A stretch of 64,000 nucleotides of DNA from an uncultured Clostridium sp. (GTDB lineage Bacteria > Bacillota > Clostridia > Lachnospirales > Lachnospiraceae). The notes below the pieces were generated by a model that was not told where the DNA came from, made no database searches, and saw nothing but the letters and a program-made list of their open reading frames with translations. Positions 17,892 to 26,696 of the stretch are shown piece after piece (position 1 is the first letter of the stretch; each line of letters opens with the position of its first letter). The stretch spans positions 1 through 64,000 of the forward strand of contig UQBG01000012.1 in NCBI GenBank assembly GCA_900539185.1, given 5' to 3'. A program made the position numbers and the translations under genes.

Positions 17892-19760
17892 ATGCCACAA
17901 GTAGAAGAATCCTATGATGTCGTGGTAGTAGGTGCCGGACATGCCGGATGTGAAGCGGCACTGGCAACCGCCAGAACGGGACTGGAAACAATTATATTTA
18001 CGGTTAGTATGGATAGTGTAGCTATGATGCCCTGTAATCCAAATGTCGGAGGAAGTTCTAAGGGACATCTGGTAAGAGAAATCGATGCTATGGGCGGTGA
18101 AATGGGAAAGAATATAGATAAAACCTATATTCAGTCCAAGATGCTAAATGAGTCAAAGGGTCCTGCCGTTCATTCTCTTCGGGCACAGGCAGATAAAGCA
18201 GAATACTCCAGAGCTATGCGGATGACATTACAAAATACAGATCATCTGACATTGCGACAGGCAGAGGTAACAGAACTTCTGGCAGAAGGAAAGACAATTA
18301 CAGGTGTTAAGACATATTCGGGAGCAATCTATCATGCTAAGGCAGTCATACTATGCACAGGTGTATATTTGAAGGCAAGATGTATCTATGGAGATGTCAG
18401 TTATCCAACCGGGCCAAATGGATTGCAGGCGGCCAATCATCTGACCGATTCTTTGATTCAGCTTGGAATACCGGTTCGACGATTTAAGACGGGAACACCT
18501 GCCAGAATCGATAAGAGAAGTATCGACTTTAGCAAGATGTCAGAGCAGTTCGGAGATGAGCATATTGTTCCGTTTTCATTTACAAACAAGGAAGAGGATA
18601 TAAAGCGGGAGCAGATTTCCTGCTGGTTGACTTATACAAATGAAACAACACATGAGATCATTCGTCAGAATGTAGATCGGTCTCCACTGTTTTCCGGTGC
18701 TATAGAAGGAACCGGTCCACGGTACTGTCCATCGATCGAGGATAAGGTTATGAAGTTCCCCGATAAGGATCGGCATCAGGTATTTATCGAACCGGAGGGT
18801 GAATATACGAATGAGATGTATATCGGTGGCATGTCCAGTTCTCTGCCGGAGGATGTTCAGTATGCGATGTATCGAAGTGTGCCGGGACTGGAGCATGCAA
18901 AGATTGTAAGAACCGCTTATGCAATCGAATATGACTGTATCGATGCGACACAGCTAAAGGCTTCTTTGGAATTCAAGGAGTATCCGGGATTATTTGCCGG
19001 TGGACAGTTTAATGGAAGCTCCGGATATGAAGAGGCAGCCGCACAGGGATTTATGGCAGGGGTCAATGCGGCCAGAAAGCTGCAGGGAAAGGAACCTGTG
19101 ATCTTAGATCGTTCTCAGGCCTATATCGGGGTATTGATTGATGATTTGGTAACGAAGGAAACACAGGAGCCATATCGAATGATGACATCGCGGGCTGAGT
19201 ATCGACTGCTTTTGCGGCAGGACAATGCGGATCTGCGGCTTACGGATATCGGACATGAGATTGGTCTGATCGACGAGGCTCGCTATCAGGTATTTTGTGA
19301 AAAGAGAAGACTGATCCGGGAAGAAATAAAAAGACTGGAATCCATTACAGTAGGTGCAGGAAAGAAGATCCAGACATTTCTGGAGAGTGTAGAAAGTACT
19401 CCGCTTAAGACAGCGGCGACGCTGGCAGATCTGATTCGGCGTCCGGAGCTTAGCTATGAAAGGATAGCTCCAATCGATGAAGAGAGAAAAGAACTTCCTT
19501 CGGATGTAATCGAGCAGATTAATATAGAATTAAAATATGAGGGATATATAAAGAGACAACAACAGCAGGTAGAGCATTTTAAGAAACTGGAAAGAAGGCA
19601 GATACCAAGCGATATTGATTATGATGCAATTGGAAATCTACGCAGGGAGGCCAGACAGAAGTTAAATGCGATACGCCCGGCATCGGTTGGTCAGGCATCA
19701 AGAATCTCCGGGGTATCTCCGGCCGATATATCGGTACTGTTAATCTATCTGGGAAAATAA
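17892..19760 (+). CDS. mnmG: tRNA uridine-5-carboxymethylaminomethyl modification enzyme MnmG
   Basis: The FAD-dependent partner of MnmE, 622 aa. The dinucleotide-binding motif GAGHAGCEAA (14-23) is followed by the family segment CNPNVGGSSKGHLVREIDA. Later conserved segments include GLFAGGQFNGSSGYEEAAAQG and TSRAEYRLLLRQDNAD. Length and order are standard. Confidence 0.98.
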   Translation: MPQVEESYDVVVVGAGHAGCEAALATARTGLETIIFTVSMDSVAMMPCNPNVGGSSKGHLVREIDAMGGEMGKNIDKTYIQSKMLNESKGPAVHSLRAQADKAEYSRAMRMTLQNTDHLTLRQAEVTELLAEGKTITGVKTYSGAIYHAKAVILCTGVYLKARCIYGDVSYPTGPNGLQAANHLTDSLIQLGIPVRRFKTGTPARIDKRSIDFSKMSEQFGDEHIVPFSFTNKEEDIKREQISCWLTYTNETTHEIIRQNVDRSPLFSGAIEGTGPRYCPSIEDKVMKFPDKDRHQVFIEPEGEYTNEMYIGGMSSSLPEDVQYAMYRSVPGLEHAKIVRTAYAIEYDCIDATQLKASLEFKEYPGLFAGGQFNGSSGYEEAAAQGFMAGVNAARKLQGKEPVILDRSQAYIGVLIDDLVTKETQEPYRMMTSRAEYRLLLRQDNADLRLTDIGHEIGLIDEARYQVFCEKRRLIREEIKRLESITVGAGKKIQTFLESVESTPLKTAATLADLIRRPELSYERIAPIDEERKELPSDVIEQINIELKYEGYIKRQQQQVEHFKKLERRQIPSDIDYDAIGNLRREARQKLNAIRPASVGQASRISGVSPADISVLLIYLGK

Positions 19761-19781
19761 TGGAATGAAATAAGAGGAAAT

Positions 19782-20504
19782 ATGCGAATGAAAGAGCTAC
19801 AGGAAAAGGCTGAGCAGCTTGGAATTGTCATAACGGATCAGCAGGCAGAACAGTTTCAGATTTATTATGACAGATTGATCGAGAAGAATAAAGTTATGAA
19901 TCTGACTGCAATTACCGAATATCAGGAGGTCATCGATAAGCATTTTATCGATAGTATTCTTCTGGGAACGGTAATGGATCTGTCAAAAGAACAGTCAATG
20001 ATCGATGTAGGAACCGGAGCCGGATTCCCCGGGATACCGTTGAAGATTGTATATCCGGAGCTGGAGATTACACTATTGGATTCCCTGAATAAACGTGTAA
20101 AGTTTCTGGAGGAAGTAGTAGCGGAGTTGAAGCTTCAGAATATACAGGCTGTGCATATGCGGGCAGAGGATGGTGGTCAGAGTAAGGAACATCGGGAGCA
20201 GTATGATATCTGTGTATCCCGGGCGGTTGCAAATCTGGCTACCTTATGTGAGTATTGTCTGCCATTTGTGAAAAAGGGTGGTTGTTTTGTATCCTACAAG
20301 GCAGCAAAGACGGAAGAAGAGCTTACGCAGGCAGAGCATGCCATAAAGGTGCTGGGTGGAAAGATAAAAACGGTAAAAGAATTAAGTCTCCCGGATGCGG
20401 AAGGCAAGAGAACCCTGGTTGTAATCGAAAAGATTGCAAAGACTCCAAAGCAGTATCCGCGAAAGGCAGGCGTTGCTTCGAAGGAACCGATTCAAAAGAA
20501 ATGA
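19782..20504 (+). CDS. rsmG: 16S rRNA (guanine-N7) methyltransferase RsmG
   Basis: Methylates G527 of 16S rRNA. The 240-aa protein has the SAM motif DVGTGAGFPG (75-84) and the conserved NLTAI near residue 40. Two ATGs six bases apart (19782 and 19788) are both usable. The spacing from GAGG (4 versus 10 nt) makes the second slightly more plausible. It is the last gene of the mnmE-mnmG-rsmG run. Confidence 0.96.
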   Translation: MRMKELQEKAEQLGIVITDQQAEQFQIYYDRLIEKNKVMNLTAITEYQEVIDKHFIDSILLGTVMDLSKEQSMIDVGTGAGFPGIPLKIVYPELEITLLDSLNKRVKFLEEVVAELKLQNIQAVHMRAEDGGQSKEHREQYDICVSRAVANLATLCEYCLPFVKKGGCFVSYKAAKTEEELTQAEHAIKVLGGKIKTVKELSLPDAEGKRTLVVIEKIAKTPKQYPRKAGVASKEPIQKK

Positions 20505-20505
20505 T

Positions 20506-20547
20506 GAAACGAAAAACCACTGAAGGAATCAGTGGTTTTTTCGTTTC
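20506..20547. terminator. Bidirectional terminator between rsmG and the exonuclease
   Basis: An approximately 18-bp stem (GAAACGAAAAACCACTGA with TCAGTGGTTTTTTCGTTTC) has a 5-nt loop and T-runs in both directions. The exonuclease stop codon lies inside it. Confidence 0.85.
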
Positions 20548-21473
20548 TCTTTTCTTTTTTCCCGCAGCTCAATCTGGCGGTTACGAATCGTTTCTACATC
20601 GGATTTTTTAATAGGTATAATGGTCTTTATAGCAAATAGTTTTCCGGAGCAAGAGGTTTTAATCCGGATCATTCCTTTCTGATATCCATGATACCAGCAT
20701 TTTCCTACACTGACATAGGAAGATTGATTGTAAGAAAACCATTTGATCTTCTTTGATATCTTGCGACGACACTTATAGCATCGGAGTGTGGTGATGTCCT
20801 TATCTTCCATGATCTCATTTCTGTGATCAAAACCACGACTGATATGCTCTGCATAGGATTGATGATAGGAGTGGATCTCCTGTTCCTTTGCCTTTGGTTC
20901 GTGGTAATAGTCATAGGAATACTGATCATGCAGGTTCTTCTTGGATAACTGTTGGAAGATCGCTGCTGTATACCTTGCATCGTTGATTGCGGTATGGAAA
21001 TCTTCTGTGGTAGGAAGCTCTAAGGCTGTGACTGCCCGCTCCAGCTTGCACGCACCCATATCGGGATACGATTCTGCAAAGATGGACTGTATGTTATAAT
21101 ACTTAAACGGCTCAGTAAAATTCTTAATATAGTAATAATCCATATTCTTCTGAAGCTGTGTCAGATCGCTGGGTCCCCAGGTACCAAACATATAGTTAGA
21201 ACCACACCAGGCTTTAAATTCTTTACAGACCATTTCAAATGGCTGTCCGGTTCGAAGATAGGTTTCATCGTAGTTCAACATCTGACGGATGTGATTATGA
21301 AGGTACTTATATACACGAGGCTTCACGATCCGGCTGAATTCATCTACTACTTCAAAAGCATCATTCAATTTAACGGCACCGATCTCAATGATCTCGAACG
21401 GAAGTCTGGGATTCTCATAATCCGGTCCTTTTGGACACTGATTCCACTCCAGGTCAAAAATAATGTAATGCAT
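20529..21473 (-). CDS. DEDDh 3'-5' exonuclease with C-terminal cysteine-rich extension
   Basis: A DnaQ/ERI-1-like exonuclease of 314 aa. The active-site residues are Asp7 and Glu9 (FDLEW), Asp103 (GPSDL), and His160 with Asp165 (HTAIND), the H-x4-D pattern of the DEDDh class. The nuclease ends near residue 185. The remaining 130 residues form an extra part with CxxC at 232-235, then Cys259 with His262 and Cys275, suggesting a bound zinc, and a very basic tail (KRKEKRK). It may act on RNA or DNA; similar KapD-type proteins lack a clear substrate. The gene converges with rsmG. Confidence 0.8.
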   Translation of the reverse strand: MHYIIFDLEWNQCPKGPDYENPRLPFEIIEIGAVKLNDAFEVVDEFSRIVKPRVYKYLHNHIRQMLNYDETYLRTGQPFEMVCKEFKAWCGSNYMFGTWGPSDLTQLQKNMDYYYIKNFTEPFKYYNIQSIFAESYPDMGACKLERAVTALELPTTEDFHTAINDARYTAAIFQQLSKKNLHDQYSYDYYHEPKAKEQEIHSYHQSYAEHISRGFDHRNEIMEDKDITTLRCYKCRRKISKKIKWFSYNQSSYVSVGKCWYHGYQKGMIRIKTSCSGKLFAIKTIIPIKKSDVETIRNRQIELREKRKEKRKNH

Positions 21474-21493
21474 ATCCTTGTATTATGTACGTA

Positions 21494-22060
21494 TTAAGAA
21501 GGCATTCGGGTAACTTTTGAACTGCTGATCTCACCCTCTAATGACTTGTGAATATCATGTAATGTTTCATTAGCTTCAGAAGCAGCCAGTTTGCTGTCAC
21601 CGGATAGCTGAACGACCTGCTTGGTGATGCGATCATTACTATTCACAACACGTACCATGTTCTCCTGATTTTTTTTCATAATAAGCTTCGTGCAGAGCTT
21701 CTGTTGCTCGATCAACTCATTATTTAATCTTATGTTATCAGCCTTCAGTTCTTCTACAGAGGCAATTAAAGCTTCCATTCGCTGGTTCATGGAGAGTTCT
21801 TCTCGCTTAGCAACGGAATAAAGTCCTTTTTCCACCTTAGTTAGTTCGTTCTGTTTATCCATGGAACGGTTTGTGATTTCGTCTACCTTGCGGATAATGC
21901 TATCTACCAGAAAATAAGTATCTGTCACTACGATAAGACCAAAGGCTATAATTAACTCTAACCGCTCCGGCATAGTAGCAATTAAGTATATCATTGTAAC
22001 AAATGCTGCCATCATAGCAACGGAGCTGATCAGCAAGTTCGTTTTAATTTTCTGTTTCAT
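21494..22060 (-). CDS. Membrane-anchored coiled-coil protein of unknown function
   Basis: 188 aa. Two hydrophobic segments near the N-terminus (about 7-27 and 33-52, separated by ATMPERLE) form a hairpin. A long helical, charged region (about 60-150) predicted to be coiled coil follows, then a Ser-rich tail. I chose ATG 22060, preceded by AGAGGGA, over the GTG at 22078. The gene lies 20 bp upstream of the exonuclease on the same strand. I do not recognise a family. Confidence 0.7.
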   Translation of the reverse strand: MKQKIKTNLLISSVAMMAAFVTMIYLIATMPERLELIIAFGLIVVTDTYFLVDSIIRKVDEITNRSMDKQNELTKVEKGLYSVAKREELSMNQRMEALIASVEELKADNIRLNNELIEQQKLCTKLIMKKNQENMVRVVNSNDRITKQVVQLSGDSKLAASEANETLHDIHKSLEGEISSSKVTRMPS

Positions 22061-22134
22061 GTAACATCCCTCTTTCACCGATACATTTAATTGCTTTTAG
22101 GATAGCATATTTAGATAGGAAATACAAGGTTGCT

Positions 22135-23595
22135 TTAGTCGAAAGCATCAACGATAAGGCCGTCAACCGGTTGCATATACATATCGTCGGTAACCGGTTT
22201 ATAGTAAGTATCATCCACATAATCGGTGAATCCATTTGGTGCCTGATAGATCTCACCGGTGTCTGTGTTATATACACGTTCATAACCCATGATAGCATCT
22301 GTTTGTTTTTGGCGCATAATATCTTCGCTGGCATTTCTGGACTCCCAGGAACTCATAATGATATCTGAGGTTTCATTGAGTGTCTGACGAAGAGACATTG
22401 CATTTGATACCATTTGATCCCCCTGAGCCATTGTATTGCTGACAAAGGCATCGGTATAGTCGATAGAACTCAGGCACTGTGACAGGATTGGCTGCCATTC
22501 CGTAAATTCATTTTCTGCAGATGTAATGGCACAAATATTGTATACCATATAGAAACCGGCACCAATGCTTGCACCATTTCCATTGGAAAAATCTACAACA
22601 TCCGCCATGAACATGCCTTCACCGGCAGTGCCATAGCTGTCAGTAAAGGTGGCATGAAGAGTTGCCGGATTGATCGCATAGGCGGCCATATCGGAAGTGT
22701 CGGCAAAGGATTCCAGCGTTGTAAAGTCATTAAACTGCGGAAACTCATAACCGGCATAGCTTGCTTCTATCTGACCGGCATAAGAAGTATATTCCGAAAA
22801 GATCCGGTAAAAATTCTCAGTGGATGGATCGCTCAGAATCGGAGCTAAAGCCATGACGGCGTAGGTGCCTCCATATGTATCATAAGAAACCTGATAGTAG
22901 TTCTTATCGGACTCATTGTAAAGAAATGGCTGAGCCTTTAGTAAAAGGAATATCTGATTGACCGGCTGTTCCGGATCATATACACGGATCGTATGAAAAA
23001 TACCGGTACCACCGGTAGTAACTGTCCATCCGCTTGGAATCTGCATACTAATGTCGTCTGTCTGATAAGGTTCCAGAGTCACCTGACTGGCTCTGGTAGG
23101 AACGATAGTATAGTTTGAAGCGGAAGAGGTACTGTCAGCAGAAGAGGAACTACTTTCATTTTTCGTAATATCATCTGCCAGTCCCCACAGGTATTGATCG
23201 GAACTGATGGTATAGACGTCAGTTCCAACAACCAGGTTGTGCTGATTAAAAGAAAATGTATAAGCCCGGGCATCTGATAATGTGAAGATAAAGGAATCAT
23301 CATAGTCTGAAGCAGTACGGTTGGTTTTCTGTTCAACCTGCAGTTTTGATAAGGCCTGGAACAGTCTGCCGATCGTTTTCTTATCATCTATTTGATATTC
23401 TTCTGAGGTTTCATGATTTCTCCGATAGAAAACAGAAACGACGTCATCGCTGTCAAAAGTATCGGCAAAGGTCTGAACATCCTTGTCATAAAGAGAAAAG
23501 ATACTATCTCCGACTCCGGAGCCGCCCTGTGAACGGCAGGAACAGAGAGAAAGTATCATAAGTAGGGTTAGTCCTAGTGCAATCCATTTTTTCAT
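22135..23595 (-). CDS. Putative lipoprotein of unknown function
   Basis: 486 aa beginning with a lipoprotein signal peptide: MKKW, a hydrophobic core, then LSLCSC with the modified Cys at 18 or 20. The mature part is acidic and Ser/Thr/Tyr-rich, as expected for an extracellular protein. A linker near 150-165 is Ser-rich. The C-terminal 70 residues contain SWESRNASEDIMRQ and GYERVYNTDTGEIYQ, a pattern I have seen at the ends of other lipoproteins and secreted proteins without a known function. It stands alone with a strong AAAGGAGG ribosome site. Confidence 0.75.
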   Translation of the reverse strand: MKKWIALGLTLLMILSLCSCRSQGGSGVGDSIFSLYDKDVQTFADTFDSDDVVSVFYRRNHETSEEYQIDDKKTIGRLFQALSKLQVEQKTNRTASDYDDSFIFTLSDARAYTFSFNQHNLVVGTDVYTISSDQYLWGLADDITKNESSSSSADSTSSASNYTIVPTRASQVTLEPYQTDDISMQIPSGWTVTTGGTGIFHTIRVYDPEQPVNQIFLLLKAQPFLYNESDKNYYQVSYDTYGGTYAVMALAPILSDPSTENFYRIFSEYTSYAGQIEASYAGYEFPQFNDFTTLESFADTSDMAAYAINPATLHATFTDSYGTAGEGMFMADVVDFSNGNGASIGAGFYMVYNICAITSAENEFTEWQPILSQCLSSIDYTDAFVSNTMAQGDQMVSNAMSLRQTLNETSDIIMSSWESRNASEDIMRQKQTDAIMGYERVYNTDTGEIYQAPNGFTDYVDDTYYKPVTDDMYMQPVDGLIVDAFD

Positions 23596-23717
23596 AGTCG
23601 TCCTCCTTTAAGATAGAATTACGTATCGTCTATTATTGATATAAAGATAAGTTCTATTATATAGAAAACAGGAAAAAATGGTTAGTTTACATTTGTCTCT
23701 ATTTAAAAATGCAGGGA

Positions 23718-24398
23718 TTATATGGATAAATGATCAGAAAGAAGTCGATCAATCAGGTCATAATGCAGATCAATCGCCTGATCACAGGCAGAGCGGTTGC
23801 CACTCTGCAGGGAAGAGAGCATAGCCATATGAGCAGAGTGGAGCTGCTGCTTCTGGTGAGAATCGGCACATTCCAGGGCTGTAGCAACCCAGTCTCGGTA
23901 GACGTCACAAACAGCATCCATGATAGCGATCCAGAAATGATTCCGGGAAGCCTGAACCAGAAGATAATGAAATTGTCGGTCCTGTTCTGCTTCCTCTAAG
24001 ATTCCTTGTACAGGTGCAGAAAGAACATTTGTCAGTTCTGAAATATCAAAGAAACCACGATCAATAATAGACTGGCAGGCAGACTTTTCCATTGTACGAC
24101 GGAAGTCACAGATATCCTGTGGTGTAACGAGCTGAAGCATCAGAAAAAGACGAATCATTTCGGAAAGTTTTTTCGATATATTACCGGTGAAGTAGCTGCC
24201 TGATCCACGGCGGCTTTCAATAATTCCCATATTTTCCAGCGTGCGAAGAGCCTCCCTGGTGGAAGGACGACTGATTTCCAGTTCTTCTGCTAATGCACGT
24301 TCGGTAGGCAGGCGGTCACCAAGCTGTATGGTTCCGTCCTGCATTTTATTGCATAGATATTGGATTGCCTTTTGATATTCCTTTGCATTCGATGCCAT
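23718..24398 (-). CDS. GntR-family regulator, FadR/PdhR subfamily
   Basis: 226 aa. The N-terminal winged helix (about 1-72) reads LGDRLPTERALAEELEISR and RRGSGSYF. The C-terminal all-helical FCD domain (about 90-220) holds candidate metal-binding histidines in FHYLLVQ, LHSAHMAML and LHYDLI. Such domains bind small carboxylates. I chose ATG 24398 with AAGGAG upstream; a longer frame to 24467 has no ribosome site. It follows lrgB by 37 bp, and a perfect AATTGGT-type palindrome sits on the lrgA promoter, so it most likely represses this operon including itself. Confidence 0.9.
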   Translation of the reverse strand: MASNAKEYQKAIQYLCNKMQDGTIQLGDRLPTERALAEELEISRPSTREALRTLENMGIIESRRGSGSYFTGNISKKLSEMIRLFLMLQLVTPQDICDFRRTMEKSACQSIIDRGFFDISELTNVLSAPVQGILEEAEQDRQFHYLLVQASRNHFWIAIMDAVCDVYRDWVATALECADSHQKQQLHSAHMAMLSSLQSGNRSACDQAIDLHYDLIDRLLSDHLSI

Positions 24399-24435
24399 GT
24401 CTCTGCTCCTTATGTATATATAGTAAGTAGTAGGG

Positions 24436-25125
24436 CTAAATAAACTTTGAAAAGAGAGAAGCACCACCTACGGTCAGAATACCGGAGACGGCTATGGACA
24501 AACCACTCATTGCACCCTCTATCTCGCCCATTTCTAAGGCTTTTGCGGTGCCAATCGCATGGGAGGCAGAGCCAATCGCAATGCCCTTGGCAATTGGTTC
24601 CCTGATGTGAAACCATTTACAGATAAATGGTGCCAGAATATTACCCAGAATACCGGTTATGATAATAACGGCAACGGTCAGAGTTACGTAGCCACCCAGT
24701 TCCTCGGATACGCCCATGCCAATCGCAGTGGTGATAGACTTCGGGAGAAATGTAATGTATTCTTCGTGAGACAGACCGAAGATCAGACTCATAACCAGAA
24801 TACAGCAAAGGGTGGTCAGGACACCGGAGAGAATGCCTGCCAGAATCGCTTTCCAGTTACTTTTTAGCAGCTCCAGCTTCTCATATAGCGGTACGGCAAG
24901 ACATACGGTAGCCGGTGTCAGGAGGTAGCTTAAGTACTTCGCTCCGGTATAGTAGGTATCATAATCAATATGTGATACCAGCAGAATGAGGATCGTTATA
25001 ATAATTGAAATCAGTAATGGATTGAAGATCGCCAGTTTAAACTTGTTTTTAAGAAGACAGCCCAGACCGTATGCTACAATGCTGACGGTTACTCCAAAAA
25101 ATACTGAATTATGAAATGCTTCCAT
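24436..25125 (-). CDS. lrgB: LrgB/CidB family membrane protein
   Basis: 229 aa with about seven or eight hydrophobic segments and the family segment PKSITTAIGMGVSEELGG followed by GIAIGSASHAIGTAKALE. LrgAB/CidAB proteins were first linked to murein hydrolase control. Bacillus PftAB (YsbAB) of this family moves pyruvate. The gene overlaps lrgA by 17 bp, so the two are made together. The PdhR/LldR-type operator upstream favours a transport role for pyruvate or lactate. Confidence 0.92.
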   Translation of the reverse strand: MEAFHNSVFFGVTVSIVAYGLGCLLKNKFKLAIFNPLLISIIITILILLVSHIDYDTYYTGAKYLSYLLTPATVCLAVPLYEKLELLKSNWKAILAGILSGVLTTLCCILVMSLIFGLSHEEYITFLPKSITTAIGMGVSEELGGYVTLTVAVIIITGILGNILAPFICKWFHIREPIAKGIAIGSASHAIGTAKALEMGEIEGAMSGLSIAVSGILTVGGASLFSKFI

Positions 25126-25498
25126 TTATATCTTCCTTTCTTGCCTTACGCTTTTGTTCCAGACGAATCACGAGCTGAGTTACCTGACCGGTAACCAGCA
25201 TGACGATAATTGTAGATAGAATCGTAATCACTACATAGGCAACCAGATTTGATTGAATAATTCCCCAGGAATCCATCAGACCAACAGCAGCCGGAATAAA
25301 CATGAGCGGCATGATCTCGATTAAAAAAGTGGAGGTAGGTTTGACATCCTCCAGCTTAATGATTTTTAGCTGTAACAGCAGTAGCATAAGCAGCATACCG
25401 TAGATACAGGTGGGAATCGGAAGAGGGAGAAAGGTATGTAGGAGTTCTCCCGCAAAGGAAACAATGAGAATAATACAAAATTGTCGAATGTACTTCAT
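25109..25498 (-). CDS. lrgA: LrgA/CidA family membrane protein
   Basis: 129 aa with four hydrophobic segments and the family motif LPLPIPTCIYGMLLMLLLL near residues 25-45. The first gene of the operon, with GAGG upstream of ATG. It is the small partner of LrgB. Confidence 0.92.
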   Translation of the reverse strand: MKYIRQFCIILIVSFAGELLHTFLPLPIPTCIYGMLLMLLLLQLKIIKLEDVKPTSTFLIEIMPLMFIPAAVGLMDSWGIIQSNLVAYVVITILSTIIVMLVTGQVTQLVIRLEQKRKARKEDINGSIS

Positions 25499-25521
25499 AG
25501 TAACAATAGCCTCTTTTCAAA

Positions 25522-25538
25522 AATTGGTCTTACCAATT
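25522..25538. promoter_or_regulatory. PdhR/LldR-type operator of lrgAB
   Basis: A perfect inverted repeat AATTGGT-CTT-ACCAATT of 7+3+7 bases. It matches the known operator form of the PdhR/LldR branch of FadR-type regulators. It overlaps the -10 box and start point of the lrgA promoter, where binding should block transcription. Confidence 0.75.
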
Positions 25539-25564
25539 ATACAGCTATAAAAATAGGAAGTCAA
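25536..25564 (-). promoter_or_regulatory. Promoter of lrgA-lrgB-regulator
   Basis: On the minus strand, TTGACT (25564-25559) and TATAAT (25541-25536) have a 17-bp spacer, 38 bp upstream of lrgA. Confidence 0.75.
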
Positions 25565-25641
25565 TGAGATATTAGTGTGATTTAAACGATTATCAATATA
25601 AGAAACGCCGAATACGGAAAGGATGTATTCGGCGGAGTTGT

Positions 25642-25718
25642 TGGCGTCGCTAAGAGGAATTGAACCTCCGGCCTACCGCTTAGGAGGCGGTCGCTCTATC
25701 CAACTGAGCTATAGCGAC
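25642..25718 (-). tRNA. tRNA-Arg(CCT)
   Basis: 77 nt including an encoded CCA. The acceptor GTCGCTA/TAGCGAC pairs fully. The anticodon stem ACCGC/GCGGT encloses loop CTCCTAA, giving anticodon CCT. D and T arms are normal. Confidence 0.95.
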
Positions 25719-25789
25719 AGTTTTATAACAAAGAATAACTTATATCGGTATCTATTTTATGAGAAAACAGGGCATCCGTCAAGACGAAC

Positions 25790-26668
25790 TTACGGTAAAT
25801 TTACATACCCCTGAATCCATACGGTTCCCTTAAACCGCCTGCCGATTGCAGGTTCTCCCAGCAGGTCTTCCTGATTGATCATAATATCGATCAGAATCTC
25901 ATTTACATCGGTGAGTAGTTGATAGAGCTTCTCACCGGTGATCGGATTCTCATGTGTATGGATAGCACGAATCGTACCCATGATAGAATACTGTTCACTG
26001 TCTACACCATACGGGATAAAGCAGGAATCAACAATGGAGTAGATGTCTTCCTTTTTTGCACGTCTGGAAATGGCGGAATACAGATCAATATCTTCTAAGG
26101 TCAGACTTTCAATCGCATCGGCATCTCCTTCTCTGGCGGCGGCGATCAGTCGATTTCGGTTTGATCGCCCGTTAGCTTCCTGACGAAGTTGTTCTTCGTC
26201 CTTGTCGATTCCGAGCAAAATACAGCCGTTCGAAGCCAGAGCCCCATAGGAAACCTGATTGAGAGGACGGTTGTATTCGTTTGACCATTTCGTTCTTACA
26301 TAGTCTGCTATATTCTGAAGAAAGAAGATGAGAGGAATACCAATATTCGTGTTCTCACTGACACCCGCATAGGCTTCTTTGTCAGAATGAGACTCTATCA
26401 GGATGCTATCTTCCCAGCGGGAAGTCGTTCCCTGAATGTATGGAAAGTAATGCTCTACGATCAGATGATCGTTTTGATCATATTCTCCTATCAGACTAAT
26501 TCCATAGGAAGGACTCAGTTCCTTTGTTAATTGAACAAGAGCGGTATCCGCACCGATCGTCGTAATGGAGCGGGTGGTAGGATGAGCAATGACATCTTCC
26601 AGTATAATATTTAGTTGCTGTAGGTTCCGTAATCGGCTAAAGCCGATGGAACGTAAAAAGTGATGCAT
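25790..26668 (-). CDS. DUF3881-type protein
   Basis: 292 aa, cytoplasmic, no membrane segment. The N-terminal MHHFLRSIGFS and the segment YAGVSENTNIGIPLIFFLQN look like the DUF3881 family common in Lachnospiraceae, although I cite that from memory. A helical segment near 170-215 is rich in charged residues. Function is unknown. It follows DUF4446 by 28 bp on the same strand and probably belongs to the parA-parB transcript. Confidence 0.65.
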   Translation of the reverse strand: MHHFLRSIGFSRLRNLQQLNIILEDVIAHPTTRSITTIGADTALVQLTKELSPSYGISLIGEYDQNDHLIVEHYFPYIQGTTSRWEDSILIESHSDKEAYAGVSENTNIGIPLIFFLQNIADYVRTKWSNEYNRPLNQVSYGALASNGCILLGIDKDEEQLRQEANGRSNRNRLIAAAREGDADAIESLTLEDIDLYSAISRRAKKEDIYSIVDSCFIPYGVDSEQYSIMGTIRAIHTHENPITGEKLYQLLTDVNEILIDIMINQEDLLGEPAIGRRFKGTVWIQGYVNLP

Positions 26669-26696
26669 AGTGCTCGCCTTTCTGTAAATGCAGGAA

